Shown piece after piece: positions 57,371 through 64,000 of a stretch of 64,000 nucleotides of DNA. The stretch is from Torulaspora globosa (Eukaryota; Ascomycota; Saccharomycetes; Saccharomycetales; Saccharomycetaceae), in contig NC_050732.1 of the NCBI RefSeq assembly GCF_014133895.1, forward strand, positions 434,001 through 498,000, given 5' to 3'. A program made the translations under genes and the position numbers. A model generated the notes under the pieces. The model was given only the letters and a program-made list of their open reading frames with translations, was not told where the DNA came from and did no database searches. How positions within the stretch are numbered: position 1 is the first letter of the stretch; each line of letters opens with the position of its first letter.

Positions 57371-59347
57371 ATGTGGAGATCAATGCTATGTTGTCATCGA
57401 GCTACAATACGAGTTGTGCCAACGATTGCGAGGGTGCCAGTAAGATGCTACGCCAAGAAGCTGAAAAAGGTTCCGCAATTGAAACCAGTACCGTTTGTCA
57501 TACCCAACTACATATCAGTCAGTAAACTGGCCAATTTACTCAACTGCAGGATGGAAGCACTTTTACAAGATCTGAAGAAGCTTGGGTTTTCCAACCTTTC
57601 GCAAGGCTACATTCTTTCGCGAGAGTATGTCGAGCTGATCTTGCAGGAATACAACTATCGATTACCGGACTCATCAAAGGAGGTAACACCCGAGAACATT
57701 TATGATGCGTTGAAGACGCCGGCCAATCCTAGGTTTTTGCAGAAGAGACCACCGGTGGTCACCATTATGGGACATGTCGATCATGGGAAGACAACCATCA
57801 TAGATTATCTGAGAAAATCATCGGTTGTAGCTCAAGAGCATGGTGGAATTACACAGCATATTGGGTCATTTCAGGTGATCACGCCAGTTTCGAAGAAGAA
57901 GATCACTTTCTTGGATACCCCGGGCCATCCAGTTTTCTTAAAGATGAGACAGAGAGGTGCGAATATCACCGATATCATAGTTTTAGTGGTTTCAATTGAG
58001 GATTCTATCATGCCTCAGACCGTCGAGGCTATCAAACATGCAAAAAACTCTGGCAATGAATTGATAGTGGCGATAACCAAGATCGATAGAATATCGCAGC
58101 CGAAACAGCGTGAAAGGGCGATTGAGAAGGTGACTAATGACCTGATAGCGAATGGCATAACGGTGGAAAAGGTTGGCGGCGATGTCCAGGTTATACCGAT
58201 CAGTGCTAAAACTGGCGAGAACATGGATCTGCTGGAGGAAGCAATCATATTGCTTGCCGATGTCATGGACATAAAGGCGGAGAATTCCTTGAAGACCATG
58301 GCAGAGGGTTGGATCCTGGAGAGCCGAGTCAGTAAATCTGTTGGTAATGTCGCTACGGTCTTAGTTAAGAAGGGAGTCTTGCAGAAGGGTAAGATACTCG
58401 TTTGTGGAAATACCTACGGTAAGATCAAGAATATTCGAAACGAAGGGGGCGAACAGCTCTCAAAGGCGTTCCCTTCGGACGCAGTTGAAGTCCTGGGTTG
58501 GAAGCAGCTACCGGTAGCCGGAGATCAGGTTATAGAAGCCAAGAATGAAGCGACAGCCAAGAAATTCGTTTCTAAGAGATTGTCGTTACTTGAGATTGAA
58601 AAGGAGGGTTTGACTGTCGAAAAGTTGAATGAGCAAAGAGCGATCGAGGCCTCAAAGAAAGCCCAAGAATCAAACGCCGCAAACGAAGACCTGGAGGAAG
58701 AAAAAGAGCCTTCTGGGCCCAAGGATATATGTTTCATAGTCAAAGCCGATGTTTCAGGCTCCGCCGAAGCTATTGTGGAAAGTATTGCACATCTGGGCAA
58801 CGATGAGGTTAAATGTAAGATAATATCCTCCTCGGTTGGGATCCCGAATGAGAACGATCTAAAATTGGCCCAAATTACCAACTCCACTATCCTTTGCTTC
58901 AATCTGAGTAGTTTGCCGAACGAAGTGATCAACAATAAGCTGGGGGTCGACATTAAACAATACAACGTCGTCTATAAGCTTATTGAGGGCGTAACTGAAA
59001 TTTTAACGGATAACCTTACCCCAATCTTTGAGAAGAAACAAATAGCTACGGTGGATATTCGAGAGATCTTTGAGTTTCAACTGAAAAAGAAAACGATCAA
59101 AATTGCCGGCTGCAGAGTCACTAATGGAAAGCTCAATAGGAATTCCGTTGTTCAAATACAGCGTGGACCTACGAAGGAAATTATTTATGACGGACCATTG
59201 TCCAGCTTGAAGCAGGGAAAGGAGGATGTAATGGAGATAACTAAAGCTAACGAATGCGGTATAACTTTTGATAGAAACTTCGAGGGCTATCAGATCGGAG
59301 ATAAGATAATGGTTTATGAAGAAGTGAAGGTCCCAAGATACTTGTAG
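57371..59347 (+). CDS. IFM1: Mitochondrial translation initiation factor 2
   Basis: This 658-residue GTPase (S. cerevisiae 676) brings initiator tRNA to the mitochondrial ribosome. The start is ATG 57371, giving a basic, Arg/Ser/Cys-rich presequence (MWRSMLCCHRATIRVV). The G1 motif GHVDHGKT is at 134-141, followed by DTPGH, TKID (in place of NKxD, as in IF2) and SAKTGE. The C-terminal IF2 beta-barrel domains follow. A Puf3-type element lies 76 nt after the stop. It is convergent with TSR4, as YOL022-023 are. Confidence 0.96.
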   Translation: MWRSMLCCHRATIRVVPTIARVPVRCYAKKLKKVPQLKPVPFVIPNYISVSKLANLLNCRMEALLQDLKKLGFSNLSQGYILSREYVELILQEYNYRLPDSSKEVTPENIYDALKTPANPRFLQKRPPVVTIMGHVDHGKTTIIDYLRKSSVVAQEHGGITQHIGSFQVITPVSKKKITFLDTPGHPVFLKMRQRGANITDIIVLVVSIEDSIMPQTVEAIKHAKNSGNELIVAITKIDRISQPKQRERAIEKVTNDLIANGITVEKVGGDVQVIPISAKTGENMDLLEEAIILLADVMDIKAENSLKTMAEGWILESRVSKSVGNVATVLVKKGVLQKGKILVCGNTYGKIKNIRNEGGEQLSKAFPSDAVEVLGWKQLPVAGDQVIEAKNEATAKKFVSKRLSLLEIEKEGLTVEKLNEQRAIEASKKAQESNAANEDLEEEKEPSGPKDICFIVKADVSGSAEAIVESIAHLGNDEVKCKIISSSVGIPNENDLKLAQITNSTILCFNLSSLPNEVINNKLGVDIKQYNVVYKLIEGVTEILTDNLTPIFEKKQIATVDIREIFEFQLKKKTIKIAGCRVTNGKLNRNSVVQIQRGPTKEIIYDGPLSSLKQGKEDVMEITKANECGITFDRNFEGYQIGDKIMVYEEVKVPRYL

Positions 59348-59422
59348 ATAGCGATGGTGCCATTTTAGCCGAGCTGAGGATTGTATGGCTGCTTTTCGAT
59401 AATAAAATTCTTCTTTTTGTCC

Positions 59423-59430
59423 TGTATATA
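59423..59430 (+). promoter_or_regulatory. Puf3-type element in IFM1 3' UTR
   Basis: CCTGTATATA contains UGUAUAUA with the favoured C two bases upstream, 76 nt after the IFM1 stop, in the short gap before TSR4. Confidence 0.6.
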
Positions 59431-59457
59431 ATGCATATGCTTCTGCCCTAACTACTA

Positions 59458-60687
59458 TCAATTTCTTGATTCCCATTGCACTTTCACCACTTCTTCAACG
59501 TACCCCACACCATTCGCATCGAATTCAGGCGTGTAATTCTGCACATCGGAAAACACCAGAATCGTGCCCCATTCCATACCATCGGACAACGACGCATCGC
59601 TTTCAAGATCCATGATCATCTTCGGCATGAGCTGCATCTCAAAGACCCGTCTCGATGACGGGTTGTAAGCAGGGTTGGCCACAGTCTTCTCAAAATCAAC
59701 CTTGGACTGCGCGTATAACAGTGGCTTCCCACCGAAATCGTAGCGTAGGACCTGGTGTGGGTTGTAGCCAACAACTTCTTGGAACTTTTGGAAAACGTCG
59801 TCGTCAAGAAATTTGGAAAGCTTTTCCGTCCTTGGGTCTAGTTTTATGGGATCCTTGTCTAGGCTCGACTCGTCTTCCCCCGTCAGGTCCAGAGCCTCCT
59901 TATCGATCTTCAAGTTTTTAGGTAATTTTAAATGGTCCGGTTTCTTGTTCTTAAAGGATTCTTCTTCAACGTACAACAGAAAACTCTTGAACGCTTCCGC
60001 TTCATCAAACGTTTTATCTGCCTTGGAATCGTGCAATTTCCTAGTAGCCTTCAAAGAAAGTTCATTGGCAGACTTTTCTTCGGAAGCTTTTGCGGCGTTG
60101 AGACTGTTACTAAACGGATTGGAGCCGCTTCCGCCGCTTTGGAATGGGTTAGAGCTGAATGGATTTGAGCCTTCATCATTCGAAAGATCGAAGGGGTTAA
60201 TTTTGAAGTCTTTTTGAAAAGACAGCTTTTCCATTTTTTCTGATAACTTCTCAGGAGCACTCTTTTTGGTATTCTTCTTAACACCTCTAATGCAGCGAAC
60301 TGAGTTCGCCTTTCTCTGGCATCTGGTGCATAAGAAGACATACAAGACCCTATCATCATCTGCAGAAATGTGTTCCATACTCTCTACGCCGTAGGTCGCC
60401 TGGACTTTTTGTACTTGGTCTATGTCCAAAGGGCAAAACGCCTGAAGCAGTAGCTTCATATTATCTTTTGACTTGCATGCTCCACATTCTAGGAGATTAT
60501 CACTTGGCAATGATTCAGGATGCAACCAAACAGGTTTTCCACCGATGAAAGAATCTTCTATGCTGACATCTTCATTCTCTTTGAGTGGAGCGTCCACTAA
60601 GGCAATATAAACTGCAGATCCATTACCTGTACCGTAATCTTCCTCAAATTCAGAGGCGGAAGCCGAAAAATCCTCTGATTGGGGCAT
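59458..60687 (-). CDS. TSR4: Ribosome assembly chaperone Tsr4 (PDCD2 family)
   Basis: This 409-residue protein (S. cerevisiae 408) is a dedicated chaperone of Rps2 (uS5) needed for 20S pre-rRNA maturation. Zinc-type cysteine pairs are seen in ECGACKSKDNM and CTRCQRKANSVRC. The PDCD2 C-terminal domain carries HQVLRYDFGGKPLLY and MEWGTILVFSD. The start is ATG 60687 (MPQSEDFSASASEFEEDYG); the frame extends upstream only to a TTG. A PAC element and an RRPE-like site upstream agree with ribosome-biogenesis control. Confidence 0.95.
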   Translation of the reverse strand: MPQSEDFSASASEFEEDYGTGNGSAVYIALVDAPLKENEDVSIEDSFIGGKPVWLHPESLPSDNLLECGACKSKDNMKLLLQAFCPLDIDQVQKVQATYGVESMEHISADDDRVLYVFLCTRCQRKANSVRCIRGVKKNTKKSAPEKLSEKMEKLSFQKDFKINPFDLSNDEGSNPFSSNPFQSGGSGSNPFSNSLNAAKASEEKSANELSLKATRKLHDSKADKTFDEAEAFKSFLLYVEEESFKNKKPDHLKLPKNLKIDKEALDLTGEDESSLDKDPIKLDPRTEKLSKFLDDDVFQKFQEVVGYNPHQVLRYDFGGKPLLYAQSKVDFEKTVANPAYNPSSRRVFEMQLMPKMIMDLESDASLSDGMEWGTILVFSDVQNYTPEFDANGVGYVEEVVKVQWESRN

Positions 60688-60774
60688 TAATAAGTAGCAA
60701 ATCAACGAATACTTTGCTGACGATAATTAATCTCGGTAAATATCTCACATAGCACTATATGAGTCTCTCGATGG

Positions 60775-60784
60775 AGCTCATCGC
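60775..60784 (-). promoter_or_regulatory. PAC element upstream of TSR4
   Basis: On the TSR4 strand the sequence is GCGATGAGCT, the exact PAC consensus (Dot6/Tod6), 88 bp before the ATG. An RRPE-like TGAAAAATC lies 4 bp beyond (60788-60796). Confidence 0.7.
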
Positions 60785-60873
60785 TAGGATTTTTCATTTA
60801 ACGGTGGGAAAAAGCATGCCTTGATGTGACGGTTATGTATTTCTTAAAAGGAAAAATTCCCAACTAATTCATA

Positions 60874-60944
60874 GCGCAAGTGGTTTAGTGGTAAAATCCA
60901 ACGTTGCCATCGTTGGGCCCCCGGTTCGATTCCGGGCTTGCGCA
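60874..60944 (+). tRNA. tRNA-Gly(GCC)
   Basis: This is a 71-nt gene. Acceptor GCGCAAG pairs with CTTGCGC before discriminator A. The anticodon loop TTGCCAT gives GCC, and the T-arm is CCCGGTTCGATTCCGGG. A T5 run lies at 60948-60952. Confidence 0.97.
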
Positions 60945-61077
60945 TTCTTTTTAATTTTTCAAGCGTATTTTTTCAAGACGTTAAGGAACTTGAAAGTGTT
61001 GTAGGCATCTCATTGATTTGCGGAATCAATTGGGCCAAAAGAGCATCATTCAGAGTCTTGGCGAGTGTTTTGAGAAC

Positions 61078-63339
61078 ATGTCTACTAGTATTGGTTCACA
61101 GGTACGAAGGGTGGCTACTTCTGTGGACCCGATTGTCGCAGATTACGCTGTTGGATATTTCAACCACTTGTCAAGCATTACTTTTGATGCAGTGCAGAGT
61201 AAAGTGATAGATCTGCCTTCTGAGGTTAGTTTCGTCTCATCTTTACTGGTAGATGCTGGCGCTCCAAAGGAAAAGGTTGAAGAATTGTCTAATGATCTTT
61301 TGGAAAAGCTGACTATACAACTGAAAGAAAACCAAGCCAAATTAGAAGTGACTGGCGACACCTCTAAGCGGTTGTTGGACATCAATGTTTTGCAAACACA
61401 CAATAGCAAGGCTAATATCAATACCTCGCTGAATATGTTGGGAGTGAACAATGATATTGAGCACACAGGAAGAAAGATGGATACCAGGGTCGATCTAAAA
61501 AAATTGGCTAAAGCTGAGCAAAAAATTGCCAAGAAAGTTGCCAAGAGAAATAACAAGTTTGTCAAATATGAGGCATCGAAGCTCATCGACCAAAAGAAGG
61601 AGGAAGATTATGACTCGTTTTTCTTGAAGATTAATCCATTGGATTTTGGTTCGGCAGCTGGTAAGTCAAAGGATATCCACATCGATACATTTGATCTGTA
61701 CGTCGGTGACGGCCAAAGAATTCTTTCCGACGCTCAATTGACCCTAAGTTTTGGCCGTCGTTACGGTTTGGTTGGTCAGAACGGTATTGGTAAATCAACG
61801 CTACTACGGGCTTTGGCAAGAAGAGAGTTGAATGTCCCAAAACACATTTCCATCCTGCACGTTGAACAGGAGCTGAGAGGTGACGAAAATACTGCACTGC
61901 AAAGTGTCTTAGATGCTGATGTCTGGAGAAAACAGCTATTGGGCGAGGAGGCAAAGATTAATGAAAGAATACAAGAGATAGAAAAGCTGAGAACGGAATT
62001 TGAGGAAGAAAGTCTTGAAGTAAAGAAACTGGATAACGAGCGTGAAGATCTCGAAAATCACTTGAACCAAATTTCCGAGAAATTGGTGGACATGGAATCT
62101 GATAAGGCAGAAGCTAGAGCTGCTTCGATCCTATTTGGTTTAGGTTTCAGTGCAGAGGCTCAAGGGAAGGCTACAAACTCCTTCTCCGGTGGTTGGAGAA
62201 TGAGACTTTCTCTGGCAAGGGCATTGTTCTGTCAACCAGATCTGCTATTGCTGGATGAACCATCCAATATGTTGGACGTGCCCTCTATTGCCTACCTGTC
62301 AGAGTATTTGAAAACTTATCCAGCTACAGTCCTGGTTGTTTCCCACGATCGTGCATTCTTGAATGAAGTCGCAACGGATATAATATATCAACACAACGAA
62401 AGGCTTGATTACTACAGAGGACAGGATTTCGACACATTCTATGCCACCAAGGAGGAGAGGCGGAAGAATGCCCAAAGAGAATATGACAACCAAATGGCAT
62501 ACCGAAAACACATGCAAGAATTTATCGATAAATACAGATACAACGCTGCAAAATCGCAAGAAGCTCAATCTAGGATTAAGAAATTGGAAAAGCTGCCGGT
62601 TTTGGAGCCTCCAGAGCAGGAAAAAAGCATCAATTTCAAGTTTCCAGATTGCGAAAAGCTATCACCGCCCATCATCCAACTGCAGGATGTTTCATTCGGC
62701 TACAATGAACATGATTTATTGTTAAAGGATGTTAACCTCGATCTTCAAATGGACTCACGTATCGCATTGGTCGGTGCTAACGGTTGTGGTAAGACAACTT
62801 TACTGAAGGTGATGATGGAACAATTAAGACCTTTGAAAGGTTACGTCTCCAGAAACCCAAGGTTACGTATTGCATACTTCACCCAGCACCATGTCGATTC
62901 TATGGACTTAGGTACTTCTGCAGTAGACTGGATGTCCAAGACGTTCCCTGGTAAGTCGGATGAAGAGTACAGACGCCATCTCGGTTCTTTTGGTATCACC
63001 GGATCTCTAGGTCTACAAAAGATGCAACTGCTATCAGGTGGGCAAAAATCCCGTGTCGCTTTTGCCGCCTTGTGTTTGAACAATCCTCATGTCCTGATTT
63101 TGGATGAGCCTTCCAACCATCTGGACACTAACGGTATCGATGCCCTTGTCGATGCATTGAAGAATTTTACGGGAGGTGTGCTGATGGTATCACACGATAT
63201 CTCCGTTATCGACAATGTATGCAACGAAATTTGGGTGTCGGAGAATGGTACCACGAGAAGGTTTGAAGGATCAATTCACGACTACAAGAAATATATCCTA
63301 GAATCTGCAGATAATACAGGTGTTGTGAAACGGCATTAG
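61078..63339 (+). CDS. GCN20: ABCF ATPase Gcn20, Gcn2 co-activator
   Basis: This 753-residue ABC-F protein (S. cerevisiae 752) acts with Gcn1 on ribosomes to activate Gcn2 when tRNAs are uncharged. An N-terminal helical region (about 1-200, Gcn1 binding) precedes two ATPase domains. Domain 1 has GQNGIGKST, FSGGWRMRLSLA and LLDEPSNMLD. Domain 2 has GANGCGKTT, LSGGQKSRVAF and LDEPSNHLD. The start is ATG 61078, since the frame upstream begins with TTG. It sits between TSR4 and DIS3 genes that are neighbours in S. cerevisiae; its own locus there is YFR009W. Confidence 0.97.
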   Translation: MSTSIGSQVRRVATSVDPIVADYAVGYFNHLSSITFDAVQSKVIDLPSEVSFVSSLLVDAGAPKEKVEELSNDLLEKLTIQLKENQAKLEVTGDTSKRLLDINVLQTHNSKANINTSLNMLGVNNDIEHTGRKMDTRVDLKKLAKAEQKIAKKVAKRNNKFVKYEASKLIDQKKEEDYDSFFLKINPLDFGSAAGKSKDIHIDTFDLYVGDGQRILSDAQLTLSFGRRYGLVGQNGIGKSTLLRALARRELNVPKHISILHVEQELRGDENTALQSVLDADVWRKQLLGEEAKINERIQEIEKLRTEFEEESLEVKKLDNEREDLENHLNQISEKLVDMESDKAEARAASILFGLGFSAEAQGKATNSFSGGWRMRLSLARALFCQPDLLLLDEPSNMLDVPSIAYLSEYLKTYPATVLVVSHDRAFLNEVATDIIYQHNERLDYYRGQDFDTFYATKEERRKNAQREYDNQMAYRKHMQEFIDKYRYNAAKSQEAQSRIKKLEKLPVLEPPEQEKSINFKFPDCEKLSPPIIQLQDVSFGYNEHDLLLKDVNLDLQMDSRIALVGANGCGKTTLLKVMMEQLRPLKGYVSRNPRLRIAYFTQHHVDSMDLGTSAVDWMSKTFPGKSDEEYRRHLGSFGITGSLGLQKMQLLSGGQKSRVAFAALCLNNPHVLILDEPSNHLDTNGIDALVDALKNFTGGVLMVSHDISVIDNVCNEIWVSENGTTRRFEGSIHDYKKYILESADNTGVVKRH

Positions 63340-63398
63340 TGAATGGGTTAACTAAATATCTGTATCTGTATATTTTACATTTTTAAGCTTTCGAATGA

Positions 63399-64000
63399 CT
63401 ACTTAAGCAGCAGCTCCGCTTTACGCTTGCTGGTGACGGGATCCAACACTGACCTCAGTTGAACCTCTACCTTGTCAAAGACGTAAATTTCCTTCTGCTT
63501 CTCCGTTTCGTTTTGCTTGAAAGAGAGTTTGAAATTTACCTCATCAAACTCTGCAGAATTAGGGTCAGTCGTTAGATTTTCCAATCTTATTAGGCCCTCC
63601 ACACCAAAGCGCGGAACCAATACAACAATACCATTGTTGAGGACCTTTATGACGTATCCGGTTTCCACCGTCTCGTTGTTTCTCATCACTTGACCAACGT
63701 AATATTCGATGCTAGCTCGACCAGCGAACTGGGCGTTTCTATGGCGCTTGTTGATGTTTCGACATATCATCTCCATCTTGTTTTTATCTCTATGCATCAA
63801 ATCTAGTGGTTCGTACCCTATAGCGGCAGCGAGTTGTCTGTGCGCAACAACGTCACAGAAACGTCTGATCGGAGATGTAAAGTGCGTGTAAATATCCACG
63901 GCTAGACCATAGTGACGGAAGTCAGCATACGAGTAAGCACCCGAATAGAAATATTGGGCGGCCATCATACATCTAGTGGACATGATACGGACCAAGGTAT
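63399..64000 (-). CDS. DIS3: Exosome RNase Dis3/Rrp44, C-terminal part (5' end outside window)
   Basis: The last 199 residues are visible; the frame is open to the window edge. They cover the end of the RNB (RNase II) exonuclease domain, with [15 protein letters not shown] sequence ([20 protein letters not shown]), and the C-terminal S1 domain ([19 protein letters not shown]), ending KRKAELLLK. Dis3 is the catalytic 3'-5' exonuclease and endonuclease of the RNA exosome. The endonucleolytic PIN domain is outside the window. It is convergent with GCN20, with stops 59 bp apart. Confidence 0.97.
   Translation of the reverse strand, partial: TLVRIMSTRCMMAAQYFYSGAYSYADFRHYGLAVDIYTHFTSPIRRFCDVVAHRQLAAAIGYEPLDLMHRDKNKMEMICRNINKRHRNAQFAGRASIEYYVGQVMRNNETVETGYVIKVLNNGIVVLVPRFGVEGLIRLENLTTDPNSAEFDEVNFKLSFKQNETEKQKEIYVFDKVEVQLRSVLDPVTSKRKAELLLK

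Overview
The window is a 64 kb piece of a budding-yeast nuclear chromosome. Almost every gene has a recognisable Saccharomyces cerevisiae counterpart: 30 protein genes (CHK1 cut by the left edge, DIS3 by the right edge), two spliceosomal introns, and five tRNA genes, two of which have introns. Genes are densely packed, introns are rare and 5'-located, and tRNA genes stand alone. No transposon, LTR, CRISPR array, centromere or rDNA was seen.

Gene order points to a species that split off before the whole-genome duplication (a Torulaspora / Zygotorulaspora / Zygosaccharomyces / Lachancea-type yeast; the genus cannot be fixed from sequence alone). Genes that lie on two separate chromosomes in S. 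cerevisiae are interleaved here in one line, and families kept as pairs there are single here (YSC84/LSB3, PES4/MIP6, ROD1/ROG3, IGD1/YOL024W). S. cerevisiae names and orientations are from memory.

Layout. (1) 1-5641: CHK1 end and RIF1 (YBR274-275). (2) 6.5-20.7 kb: YPT10, SHM1, MIC12, TAE1, RGD1, RTT101, a second cullin-like gene (YBR259W position), SHG1, POP4 and AIM22. This mixes YBR257-264 with YJL046-047. (3) 20.8-27.5 kb: PTR3, tRNA-Tyr, CDC14, ECO1, HIS2 (YFR025-029). (4) 27.6-38.0 kb: prolyl-tRNA synthetase, DED81, ARG4, YSC83, YSC84, PES4/MIP6 (YHR015-020 joined to the YFR023-024 twins). (5) 38.5-42.0 kb: an NADH dehydrogenase with an EF-hand-like insert, tRNA-Gln, tRNA-Ala, and intron-containing VPS75. 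(6) 42.1-54.4 kb: ROD1/ROG3, ATG18, tRNA-Ser, FAB1, a YFR018C-type cyclase-like protein. (7) 54.5-64 kb: LAG2, IGD1, IFM1, TSR4, tRNA-Gly, GCN20, DIS3 (YOL021-025 plus YFR009/YFR017).

Themes. ATG18 and FAB1 are neighbours acting in the same PI3P/PI(3,5)P2 pathway. RTT101, the cullin-like gene and LAG2 all belong to cullin biology. Promoters carry expected control sites: Gcn4 sites before ARG4 and HIS2, paired MluI boxes before ECO1, a PAC/RRPE-like pair before TSR4, an Ndt80-type site before PES4/MIP6, a URS1 before YPT10 and STREs before IGD1. Three mitochondrial genes (MIC12, AIM22, IFM1) have Puf3-type UGUAnAUA sites just after their stops. The observations most worth a second look are the tandem cullin pair, a 30-bp perfect palindrome inside RIF1, the EF-hand-like NADH dehydrogenase and the shared Puf3 sites.

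No previously undescribed multi-gene system was found; this is an ordinary conserved chromosome arm with several local curiosities. All motif calls are by eye and unscored.
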